A DNA stretch of 64,000 bases from Paractinoplanes aksuensis (GTDB taxonomy: Bacteria; Actinomycetota; Actinomycetes; Mycobacteriales; Micromonosporaceae), in NCBI RefSeq assembly GCF_024137025.1, contig NZ_JAMYJR010000030.1:1-64000 (forward strand), read 5' to 3'. Positions 25,455 to 32,895 of the stretch are shown one piece after another. Made by a program: the position numbers and the translations under genes. Position 1 is the stretch's first letter. Each line of letters begins with the position of its first letter. The notes under the pieces were generated by a model. The model saw only the letters and a program-made list of their open reading frames with translations, searched no databases and was not told the origin of the DNA.

Positions 25455-26586
25455 GCCGCACCGGGCCGGTCTGGCCACTGTCCTCAAGGAGTGGGGTCGG
25501 ATCGGGTGCATCGGGTTCGGTGGGCCGCCGTCGCACATCGCACTGTTCCGCAAGTTGTGTGTGGACGATCGGAAGTGGCTCGACGCGCAGGAGTTCGAGG
25601 ACGCCATCGCGGCCTGCAACCTGCTGCCGGGCCCGGCCTCGACCCAGCTGGCGATCTTCTGCGCGTGGCGGGTCCGCGGCCGCGCCGGGGCCCTGGTCGG
25701 CGGGGCCGCGTTCATCCTGCCCGGCCTGATCGCGATCCTGGTGCTGGCCGCACTCTTCCTCGGCGACCCGCCGACCTGGGTCCGGGCCGCCGGTGCGGGG
25801 GCGGGCGCCGCCGTGGCCGCGGTCGCCCTTCAAGCCGGCGTCTCGCTGATCCCGGCCGGTTGGCAGCGGAAGCCGAGCCGTCGCCGCTGGACCATCTATC
25901 TGGTCCTGGGAACGGTGGCGGCCGCGACCGTCGGGCCGTGGCTGGTGCTGGTGCTCATCGCCTGCGGCCTGGCCGAGATCCTGGCCCAGCGGCTGCCCGG
26001 GCCGACCCGGCGGCCGTCGATGGCGTTGCCCGTTCTGGCTCTGGGCGGCGGGGCTCTGCTGCCCCTGGCCTGGACGGCGCTGAAGGTCGGCGCGCTGTCC
26101 TACGGCGGCGGGTTCGTCATCATCCCGCTCATGCAGGCCGACGCCGTCGACCAGCACCAGTGGATGACCGCGGCCGAGTTCCTCAACGCTGTGGCGCTCG
26201 GTCAGATCACCCCGGGCCCGGTCGTGCACACGGTCGCGGTGGTCGGTTACGCGGCGGCCGGGCTCGGCGGCGGCCTGTTCGCCGCCGCCGTCGCCTTCAG
26301 CCCCTCGTTCACGTTCGTGCTGCTGGGCGCCGACCGCTTCGACCGGCTGCGGGGCAACGCGCGGGTGCGGGCCTTCCTCGACGGGGCCGGGCCGGCCGCG
26401 ATCGGCGCGATCCTGGGATCGGCCATCCCCCTGATCCGGGCCCTGACCGAACCGTGGCAGTACGGCGTGCTCGTCGTCGCCGCCGTCCTCACGCTGGCCG
26501 CCCGCCGCGGCCCGGTGCTGACCCTGCTGACCGCGGCCGCGGCCGGCGTGATCATCGTCCTGGCCGGCGGCTCCCTCCCGAGCTGA
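25447..26586 (+). CDS. chrA: Chromate transporter, two-domain CHR family
   Basis: A 379-residue membrane protein of the long CHR family with two homologous halves. Each has the signature: IGFGGPPSHIALFRKL with LLPGPASTQLA in the first, and LSYGGGFVIIPLMQADAV with LGQITPGPVVHT in the second. ChrA exports chromate using membrane potential. ATG 25447 lies within the end of arsR-arsC, so the ArsR domain probably controls it too. Confidence 0.93.
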   Translation: MLEPHRAGLATVLKEWGRIGCIGFGGPPSHIALFRKLCVDDRKWLDAQEFEDAIAACNLLPGPASTQLAIFCAWRVRGRAGALVGGAAFILPGLIAILVLAALFLGDPPTWVRAAGAGAGAAVAAVALQAGVSLIPAGWQRKPSRRRWTIYLVLGTVAAATVGPWLVLVLIACGLAEILAQRLPGPTRRPSMALPVLALGGGALLPLAWTALKVGALSYGGGFVIIPLMQADAVDQHQWMTAAEFLNAVALGQITPGPVVHTVAVVGYAAAGLGGGLFAAAVAFSPSFTFVLLGADRFDRLRGNARVRAFLDGAGPAAIGAILGSAIPLIRALTEPWQYGVLVVAAVLTLAARRGPVLTLLTAAAAGVIIVLAGGSLPS

Positions 26587-26633
26587 TCAGGAGGCGGGCC
26601 GGCGGCTCTTTCCCGAGCTGATCAGGAGGCGGG
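26562..26633. repeat. 35-bp tandem duplication spanning two convergent stop codons
   Basis: Two adjoining copies of a 35-bp unit (GGCCGGCGGCTCCCTCCCG...) differ at two positions. Each contains TGATCA, which holds a stop on both strands. The chrA stop lies in the first copy and the DUF899 stop in the second. Confidence 0.85.
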
Positions 26634-27299
26634 GCCGTACAGGCGGGCGATGTCGGGGGAGTCGAGCCAGCCGCTGTAGGCCGGTGACTGCGGCCAGCCG
26701 TCCGGGGAGTCCTGCCACTCTTCCTGCCGGCCGTAGGGCAGCGTGTCGACCAGGGCGAACGTGTGGGTGAGCTGTTCGACGCCGCGGCCCGAGGTGTGCC
26801 ACGTGCGATAGACGGTGTCGCCGTCGCGCAGGAAGACGTTCAGCCCGAAGCCGCCGCCGGCCGGGGCGTCGACGTCGGCCCCGAACGGGCTGTCGGCGGT
26901 CGAGTACCAGGTCATCGGGTTGCCGACCCGTTCGGCGTACGCCAGGGCGTCCTTGATCGGGCCCTGGGTGACGACCACGAAGCGGGCGTCGTAGTTCTCG
27001 AGGAAGCCCAGCCGGGTGAAGACCGAGGTGAAGCTGGTGCAGCCGCCGCACTGCCACTCGGCGCCCGGCTCCCACATGTGGTTGTAGACGATCAGCTGGG
27101 ACTTGCCGTCGAAGATGTCGGCCAGCCGCACCGGCCCGTCCGCCCCGACCAGTGTGTAGTCGGGCAGGCGGACCATGGGCAACCGCCGCCTCCGGGCCGC
27201 GATCGCGTCGAGTTCGCGCGTGGCCGCCTTCTCGCGGGCGCGCAGCGCGTCCAGTTCCTTGGCCCAGGTCGCCTGGTCGACCACCGGTGGCATAGCCAT
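26622..27299 (-). CDS. DUF899 thioredoxin-like protein
   Basis: A 225-residue protein of the DUF899 family. Its thioredoxin-fold core reads QLIVYNHMWEPGAEWQCGGCTSF, with a CGGC pair near residues 85-88 in the position of the thioredoxin active site. The family also has FGLNVFLRDGDTVYRTWHTSGRG towards the C-terminus. The biochemical role is undefined. ATG 27299 follows GGGG. Confidence 0.88.
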   Translation of the reverse strand: MAMPPVVDQATWAKELDALRAREKAATRELDAIAARRRRLPMVRLPDYTLVGADGPVRLADIFDGKSQLIVYNHMWEPGAEWQCGGCTSFTSVFTRLGFLENYDARFVVVTQGPIKDALAYAERVGNPMTWYSTADSPFGADVDAPAGGGFGLNVFLRDGDTVYRTWHTSGRGVEQLTHTFALVDTLPYGRQEEWQDSPDGWPQSPAYSGWLDSPDIARLYGPAS

Positions 27300-27369
27300 G
27301 ATCAATCCCCTTTCGGCACGGTGCCTCTCAGGGGTCAGACTCGCTCAAGCCGGCGAAGTCATCGGCGAA

Positions 27370-28185
27370 TCACAGCAGAACGTCGAGAATTCTGGTGGCC
27401 CGGTTCTCGTGTTGATCGTAGGCGTCCGGCACGGCCGAGCGCTGCACGGTCTGAGCGGCCTCGCCCAGGCCCTTCGACTCCCAGTCCGGCACCTTGAGCA
27501 GCCGGTCGTAGAAGACGTCGGCCGCGTAGCGCGGATTCATCAGCTCGGCCACGCTGCCCCAGCCCTGGCTCGGGCGCTGCTGGAACAGGCCGAGCGAGTC
27601 GAAGTCGTCGCCGCTGCCCTCGTTGGGCCGGTCGAGCGAGCCCGGGACCGACGGGTTGGCCAGGTTGCGCAGGCTGGACTCCTGCAGGCCGGTCATCACG
27701 GCGACCAGCATCGCGCGGCGGGGCAGGTCACGCTCGCGGCCGACCTCGACGATCACCGCGGCGTTGTTCATCTGGGCCTGGTTAAGGCCCTTCACCGGTC
27801 GCGGGGGCGTCGCCTTCTTCTTCGCGGACGGGGTGGGCGTCGGTTTGGGCTTCGGCTTCGACGTGACCGCGGCGCGCACCTTGTTCCGGGTCACCGGCTG
27901 CGCCCGCTGCTGGAGCGCGGCGTCGATCGCCACCGGGGCCGGGGCCGGTTCCTCACCGCGGCTGGTGACGACGATCCCGCCGGCTGCGGCGGCCACGGCG
28001 CTCATCGTCACCAGGATGGTCACCGTCCGGCCGGACCGCCGTCGCCGGTGTCGCCGGCGCGGTGACCAGTCGGTGTCGTAGAGACTCGGCCGAGGCGGCA
28101 CCCCGAGTGGGAGCCCGTCGACATAGGCGACTCTCGGCCGCGCGGCCGTTCCGTCGATGGGGTGATCCGGGTACGCCGGGGCCAC
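27370..28185 (-). CDS. Membrane-anchored lysozyme-like/transglycosylase-like protein
   Basis: About 271 residues from GTG 28185, which follows AAAGGA; GTG 28257 and TTG 28293 are longer alternatives. It has a cytoplasmic basic stretch, one membrane helix (VTILVTMSAVAAAAGGIVV), a Lys/Pro/Thr linker, and a C-terminal domain with LGLFQQRPSQGWGSVAELM. That motif is typical of a large actinobacterial family often mislabelled heavy-metal transporter, which resembles the lysozyme fold. A role in wall remodelling is inference. Confidence 0.78.
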   Translation of the reverse strand: MAPAYPDHPIDGTAARPRVAYVDGLPLGVPPRPSLYDTDWSPRRRHRRRRSGRTVTILVTMSAVAAAAGGIVVTSRGEEPAPAPVAIDAALQQRAQPVTRNKVRAAVTSKPKPKPTPTPSAKKKATPPRPVKGLNQAQMNNAAVIVEVGRERDLPRRAMLVAVMTGLQESSLRNLANPSVPGSLDRPNEGSGDDFDSLGLFQQRPSQGWGSVAELMNPRYAADVFYDRLLKVPDWESKGLGEAAQTVQRSAVPDAYDQHENRATRILDVLL

Positions 28186-28334
28186 TAACGCGACCGTCCT
28201 TTCCCTCGGGCCTGAGCTTCTCCCCGTCAGTACGGTGGAATCGGGTGCCCGGATCACTACAGTGAGCGAACTGCCGGGACGTTTTGCCGACAAGTCGATG
28301 GCGCCGGGGCGGCCGGGTCGCGAAGCTGTTCCGC

Positions 28335-29243
28335 ATGACGGGCTTCGATCGCGGTCGGGCGCGCGACAGCGCCGAGCTTCTGCGCGTCAAGCGGCTCGAG
28401 TTGTCCGCCCTGGCCATCCCGGCCGGGCGCGGCTGGAGTCCGCTGCACGAGAAGGTCACCGAGGCGCTCGACGGGCATCCGGCCGACATCGGCGAGGTCA
28501 TCACCCGGCTCGTGACCGTGCAGGCCATCCTCGACGAGCTGCCGCCGAGCCGGGCCGCCAACCGGGTGTCGGCGTTCAACGAGCTCTACCTGAAGATCAC
28601 CCGCCGGGTCGACCACGCGCTGGTCACCGGGGTCAACTCGCCCGACTTCCTCGAGCTGCTGGACGTCGAGTTCGCCAAGCGCTACTTCGACGCGCTGACC
28701 CTGTGGAACAACGACGACGAGGAAACCCCGGACGTCTGGGAGGTGCTCTTCAAGCGGGCCGGTGACGTGCGGATGAGCCGCCTGACCGCGGCCATGCTCG
28801 GGGTCAACGCGCACATCAACCACGATCTGGCCCTGGCCCTGATCGGCACGTGGAACGAGCTCGGCGCCCCCGAGGCGGCCGACGACGTGATCCATCCCGA
28901 CTACCTGCTGGTCAACGAGATCTTCTACCAGGAGATCCCGCCCCTGCGCCGCGGCTTCTCGACCCGCTGGCAGCTCGAGCTGGACGAGTTCGTGGGCCCG
29001 CTCGACGACTGGAGCCAGCGCATCCTGGTCACCGTGACCCGGGCCCGCGCCTGGGACCAGGCCCGCCGGCTGTGGCTGCTGCGCCACGACACCGACGACT
29101 TCGAACAGGCCCGCCGCACCATGGACCGGGCCGCCTCGCTGCTGGCCGAGTGGGCCATCATCGGCGACCGCCTGGTCACCCACACCGGCACCGGCGTGAT
29201 CGGCAGCTGGCGTCTGCTGCGCAAACTCCTCGTCAGGCGGTGA
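28335..29243 (+). CDS. DUF5995 family protein
   Basis: A 302-residue all-helical protein. Conserved DUF5995 features include NRVSAFNELYLKITRRVD, DVEFAKRYFDAL, and AMLGVNAHINHDLALAL, whose two His and Asp could bind metal. Function is unknown. ATG 28335 is preferred, since an upstream extension would overlap the regulatory region of the divergent gene. The 3' end overlaps the Rrf2 gene by 11 bp in convergent orientation. Confidence 0.87.
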   Translation: MTGFDRGRARDSAELLRVKRLELSALAIPAGRGWSPLHEKVTEALDGHPADIGEVITRLVTVQAILDELPPSRAANRVSAFNELYLKITRRVDHALVTGVNSPDFLELLDVEFAKRYFDALTLWNNDDEETPDVWEVLFKRAGDVRMSRLTAAMLGVNAHINHDLALALIGTWNELGAPEAADDVIHPDYLLVNEIFYQEIPPLRRGFSTRWQLELDEFVGPLDDWSQRILVTVTRARAWDQARRLWLLRHDTDDFEQARRTMDRAASLLAEWAIIGDRLVTHTGTGVIGSWRLLRKLLVRR

Positions 29244-29703
29244 GCCAGCCCCGCAGCACCGTGAAGGCGTCGGTGTTGTCGCCGGTGACCTCCTGGGCCA
29301 GGTCGGCGACGGTCACCGCCCGCAGCGCGGCCCGCCAGGCCTGATCGGCGACGGACATCGTCCGCGCGATCGGGCACGGCCGCAGGCAGGCCTCGGGCGG
29401 GGTGGCCAGCGGCCCGCGCTGCCGGATCTCCGTACAAGTGAAGGCTGGTTGGGCTCCGTCGACCGCCTCGACCACGTCGAGCACGGTGATCCCGTCCGCC
29501 GGACGGGCCAGCTCGTAGCCGCCGGCGTGGCCCTGGGCGGCCCGGATCAGCCCGGCCCGGGACAGCGCCTGCAGCTGTTTGGCCAGGTAGCTGCTGGACA
29601 CGTCGTGCAGCTCGGCCAGGCGCACGGCGGGCACGGGCCGGTCGGCCGCGCTCAGCACGACGGCGCAGTGCAGGGCCCACTCGACCCCGCCGGACATCTT
29701 CAT
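29233..29703 (-). CDS. Rrf2-family transcriptional regulator
   Basis: A 156-residue Rrf2 protein with winged helix VRLAELHDVSSSYLAKQLQAL and wing motif GHAGGYELARPADGITVLDVV. Cysteines 90, 106 and 110 sit where many Rrf2 proteins bind an Fe-S cluster or sense thiol stress, but the spacing C-x15-C-x3-C is not the IscR/NsrR pattern. It is divergent from the NmrA-like gene, with two perfect operators between them. Confidence 0.92.
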   Translation of the reverse strand: MKMSGGVEWALHCAVVLSAADRPVPAVRLAELHDVSSSYLAKQLQALSRAGLIRAAQGHAGGYELARPADGITVLDVVEAVDGAQPAFTCTEIRQRGPLATPPEACLRPCPIARTMSVADQAWRAALRAVTVADLAQEVTGDNTDAFTVLRGWLTA

Positions 29704-29723
29704 GGTCACACTCTACTCACTTG

Positions 29724-29746
29724 ACTCGGACACAATGAGTCCGAGT
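29724..29746. promoter_or_regulatory. Rrf2 operator, copy 1
   Basis: A 23-bp inverted repeat with arms ACTCGGAC and GTCCGAGT around 7 bp. It lies 21 bp upstream of the Rrf2 start. Confidence 0.85.
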
Positions 29747-29748
29747 AG

Positions 29749-29771
29749 ACTCGGACAGGGATTATCCGAGT
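29749..29771. promoter_or_regulatory. Rrf2 operator, copy 2
   Basis: A second 23-bp site with arms ACTCGGA and TCCGAGT, starting 25 bp after copy 1 and 23 bp before the NmrA-like start. Two sites in one divergent gap fit joint control of both genes. Confidence 0.85.
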
Positions 29772-29793
29772 TTATTGTTCAGGGAGCAACACC

Positions 29794-30534
29794 ATGAAGG
29801 TTGTCGTCGTCGGTGGTACCGGCCTGATCGGGCGCAAACTGATCCCGCTGCTCACGGCCAACGGGCACGAGGCGGTGGCCGTCTCGAAGTCGACCGGTGT
29901 CGACGTGATCACGGGGGAGGGGCTGGCCGACGCGCTGCGCGGGGCCGACACCGTGGTCGACCTGACCAACGCGCCGTCGTGGGGCGACGACGAGGTGCTC
30001 GCGTTCTTCACGACCTCGGCGCGCAACCTGGCCGCGGCCGAGCAGGCGGCCGGCGTACGCCATCACTTCGCCCTGACGATCGTGAACGCCGACACGATCC
30101 CGGACTCCGGCTACATGCGGGCCAAGGTGGCGCAGGAGAAGGTCATCGCCGCGAGCGGCATCCCGTACACGATCGTCCGGGCCACCCAGTTCTACGAGTT
30201 CATCGGCATGATCGCCGGCGCCGCCACCGTCGACGGTCAGGTGCGGGTGACCTCGGCCGCGTTCCAGCCGGTGGCCGGGGACGACGTGGCCGCGCTGCTG
30301 GCCGAGCTGATCGACCAGCCGCCGCTCAACGGCCTGATCGACCTGGGCGGGCCCGAGGTGCAGCCGATGAGCACCTTCGTCAAGCGCTTCCTGGATGTCA
30401 TCGACGACACCCGCACGGTGGTTCCCGACCCGGCCGCGGGCTACTTCGGGGCCACGATCGACGACTCGTCGCTGACCACCCGCGACGGCGCGCGCATCGG
30501 CGCCACGACCTTCGCCGAGTGGCTGAGCAAGTAA
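29794..30534 (+). CDS. NmrA-like NAD(P)-binding protein
   Basis: A 246-residue atypical short-chain dehydrogenase. The nucleotide loop is VVGGTGLIGRKL at the N-terminus, and MRAKVAQEKVIAASGIPYTIVRATQF is typical of NmrA-like proteins. The catalytic Tyr-x3-Lys survives as YMRAK. Related proteins act as redox sensors or NADPH-dependent reductases. Its control by Rrf2 suggests a link to oxidative or electrophile stress. ATG 29794 follows AGGGAG. Confidence 0.87.
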   Translation: MKVVVVGGTGLIGRKLIPLLTANGHEAVAVSKSTGVDVITGEGLADALRGADTVVDLTNAPSWGDDEVLAFFTTSARNLAAAEQAAGVRHHFALTIVNADTIPDSGYMRAKVAQEKVIAASGIPYTIVRATQFYEFIGMIAGAATVDGQVRVTSAAFQPVAGDDVAALLAELIDQPPLNGLIDLGGPEVQPMSTFVKRFLDVIDDTRTVVPDPAAGYFGATIDDSSLTTRDGARIGATTFAEWLSK

Positions 30535-30855
30535 CTACAGGCCGAACACGTGGCCGAGCCCCGTCACCTCGATCGCCTTGCGGACCGGCGGGGACGGCTC
30601 GGCCAGCGTGAGGGTCACGCCACTGGCGGCCGCGCTGTTGCGGGCGCTGACCAGCGCGCCCAGCCCGTACGAGTCGATGAAGTCGAGGCCGGCGACGTCG
30701 ATCCGCAGGTAGCGGACGGCGGGATCGGCCGCGATGGCGGCGAGCTGGTCGCGCACGGCGTCGGCCCGGTCGAGGTCGAGCTCGCCGCTCAGCGCGGCGA
30801 CGACCAGGCCGTCGGCGTCCGCCGGTTCGTACACAATCGTGGCGTCCAAGGGCAT
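30535..30855 (-). CDS. STAS-domain anti-anti-sigma-like protein
   Basis: A 106-residue single STAS domain. The phospho-acceptor Ser is in FIDSYGLGAL (Ser62), as in SpoIIAA/RsbV proteins that release sigma factors by partner switching. A SigB/SigF-type sigma gene is at 10090, but no kinase gene is adjacent. It lies 44 bp after the flavoprotein gene on the same strand and may be co-transcribed. Confidence 0.9.
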   Translation of the reverse strand: MPLDATIVYEPADADGLVVAALSGELDLDRADAVRDQLAAIAADPAVRYLRIDVAGLDFIDSYGLGALVSARNSAAASGVTLTLAEPSPPVRKAIEVTGLGHVFGL

Positions 30856-30899
30856 TGGCCCAACCTACCCGCCGACCGCCACCGCTACACGGCGAGAGA

Positions 30900-32552
30900 T
30901 CAACTCGGGCCGGCCGCGATCGCCTGGTGCACCGAGCGCACCGCGCTGGCCCCCTCACCGACCGCCGCGGCCACCCGTTTCATCGACGACCACCGCACGT
31001 CGCCCGCCGCGAACACCCCCGGCACGCTGGTCTCGAACGGCAGCGGCCCCCGCCCCACCCCGGTCCACCGGTCCCCCAGCTGAACGTCGGTCGGGACGAA
31101 CCCCCTCTCGTCCAGCGCCACGTCGGTCAGCCAGCCGGTGGCCGGGGTGGCCCCGATGAAACAGAACAGTCCGTGACAGCCGCACGGGTCGGGGTCACCG
31201 CCCGTGGCCAGCGTGACCTCCTCGAGCCGGTGCCCGCCGCTGAGCCCGGTCACCTCGGTCGAAGTGCGCACGGTGATCCGGGGATCGGCCCGCACCCGCT
31301 CGACCAGGTAGGTCGACATCCCCTTGGCCAGGTCGTCACCGCGTACGGCCAAGGTCACCGCACCGGCGTGCCGCGCGAGATAGAGCGCGGCCTGACCGGC
31401 CGAGTTCGCGCCCCCGATCACCGTCACCGGCAGCCCGGCCACAGCCCGCGCCTCGAGATCGGTCGCGGCGTAATAGATGCCCGACCCGACGAAGTCCTTC
31501 CACCGGTCCAAAGGCAGATTTCGGTACGCCGCCCCGGTCGCGATCAAGACAGTCCGCGTCACCACCTCGGTGCCGTCGACCAGCGTCAGCACGTGCCCCT
31601 CGTCCGCGCGACGCATCCCGACCACCGCGCACGGGCTGGCCAGGTGCGCCCCGAACTTGAGCGCCTGCACCACGGCCCGCGCCGCCAGCTGCTCCCCGCT
31701 GAGCCCGAACGGGAAGCCGAGGTAGTTCTCGATGCGCGAACTGGCCGCGGCCTGCCCGCCGGTGGCGACGGAGTCGAGCAGCACGGTCTCGAGCCCCTCG
31801 GACGCCCCGTAGACGGCGGCGGCCAGCCCGGCCGGCCCCGCGCCGACGATGGTGAGGTCGGCCACCCCCTTCGGCGTACGCCGGAAAGTAAGCCCGAGCC
31901 GATGGCTGAGCGTGCGCGGTTCCACGTTGCGCAGCGTGACCCGCGGCAGCACGGCCGCCGGCAGATCGGCGTCGGTGAGCCCCGCCGCCGCGATCTCCTC
32001 CCGCCCCTCGGGGGAGTGCTGGTCGACCCACCGGTGCGGCATGTCCTGCCGGATCAGGAAGGTGCGCAGGGCCAGCCCGCACCCGTTGGTCTCGTCGGCG
32101 ATGACGGCCAGGTTGCGCCCGGCCCGCTGCACGAGCAGCTGGCGCCGGGCCAGGAACGAGCGCAGCAGCAGGTCGCTGAGCTCGGTGTCCTTGGCCATCA
32201 GGAGCCGGAACTGATCCGGTGGCACCCGATGCACCACACCGGACGCGACCGCCCGCGCCGACAGGATGCGCGACTGCCCGGTCAGCAGGTTGAGCTCACC
32301 GACGAACTGTCCCGGCTTGGCCCCCAGCGGCGGCGCGTCGTGGAGGTCTCCCAGCGCCACCTCGATCTCGCCCGACTCCACGAGCAGCATGTCCGCGTCG
32401 TCGTCGCCCACGTCGAACACGACCTGACCCTCGACGATCGGCTCGGGCCGGCCGTAGGCGGCCACGCGCGCGAACTGGACCTCGTCGAGGAACGGGAAGG
32501 CCGCCTTCATGAGGTCTTCGAACCGCTCGCCGAGCTCGGGAAAGGATGACAT
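30900..32552 (-). CDS. Cyclic-nucleotide-binding FAD/NAD(P) oxidoreductase, TrxR-like without CxxC
   Basis: A 550-residue protein. Residues 10-125 are a cNMP-binding domain (FVGELNLLTGQSRILSARA). Residues 140-215 form a linking domain. From 232 a thioredoxin-reductase-like two-nucleotide core follows: GAGPAG for FAD near 237 and VTVIGGANSAGQAALYLARH for NAD(P). Where TrxR has the redox-active CATC, this protein has YYAATDLEA, so it cannot use that dithiol. ATG 32552 is chosen because the longer frame crosses the tRNA gene. Confidence 0.88.
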   Translation of the reverse strand: MSSFPELGERFEDLMKAAFPFLDEVQFARVAAYGRPEPIVEGQVVFDVGDDDADMLLVESGEIEVALGDLHDAPPLGAKPGQFVGELNLLTGQSRILSARAVASGVVHRVPPDQFRLLMAKDTELSDLLLRSFLARRQLLVQRAGRNLAVIADETNGCGLALRTFLIRQDMPHRWVDQHSPEGREEIAAAGLTDADLPAAVLPRVTLRNVEPRTLSHRLGLTFRRTPKGVADLTIVGAGPAGLAAAVYGASEGLETVLLDSVATGGQAAASSRIENYLGFPFGLSGEQLAARAVVQALKFGAHLASPCAVVGMRRADEGHVLTLVDGTEVVTRTVLIATGAAYRNLPLDRWKDFVGSGIYYAATDLEARAVAGLPVTVIGGANSAGQAALYLARHAGAVTLAVRGDDLAKGMSTYLVERVRADPRITVRTSTEVTGLSGGHRLEEVTLATGGDPDPCGCHGLFCFIGATPATGWLTDVALDERGFVPTDVQLGDRWTGVGRGPLPFETSVPGVFAAGDVRWSSMKRVAAAVGEGASAVRSVHQAIAAGPS

Positions 32553-32661
32553 CACCACGCGGCTGATGCTGCCACCGCCCCCGCCCCGGAACAATCCGTA
32601 CGTTGACTGGCCGGGGGCGTCGCGCATCACCCGCCACCGATCCGGTAAGGTTTCACTCGTC

Positions 32662-32733
32662 GCGGACGTGGCGCAGTGGTAGCGCATCACCTTGCCAAGG
32701 TGAGGGTCGCGGGTTCGAATCCCGTCGTCCGCT
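32662..32733 (+). tRNA. tRNA-Gly (anticodon GCC)
   Basis: A 72-nt cloverleaf. Acceptor stem GCGGACG/CGTCCGC, D-arm GCGC...GCGC, anticodon stem TCACC/GGTGA with loop TTGCCAA, T-arm GCGGG TTCGAAT CCCGT. The anticodon is GCC. No encoded CCA. A terminator follows. Confidence 0.98.
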
Positions 32734-32755
32734 CTTTCGGTCTCCAGGCCTTGAA

Positions 32756-32792
32756 AACCCCTGAACCTCGTCGGTTCGGGGGTTCTTTGTTT
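32756..32792 (+). terminator. Intrinsic terminator after tRNA-Gly
   Basis: A 12-bp stem (AACCCCTGAACC with GGTTCGGGGGTT, one G-T pair) and a TCGTC loop are followed by CTTTGTTT. Confidence 0.9.
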
Positions 32793-32895
32793 CCCGTTCC
32801 GGTTCGGTGTCCTCGATCCGGCAGCGTCGGCCGGGCCCGGCCGGATAGCGTCGGGAACCATTCTTCACGGGGGATTCGGTCACTCAGGAGAATCG

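Noticed and set aside
28186..28334. c-di-AMP (ydaO) riboswitch before the lysozyme-like gene
   Set aside because: Such switches often precede wall hydrolases in actinobacteria, but the conserved GGGGGAGC-type cores are not found.
32553..32861. Longer N-terminus for the cNMP-TrxR-like protein
   Set aside because: It would translate the antisense of tRNA-Gly. The cNMP domain begins properly after ATG 32552.
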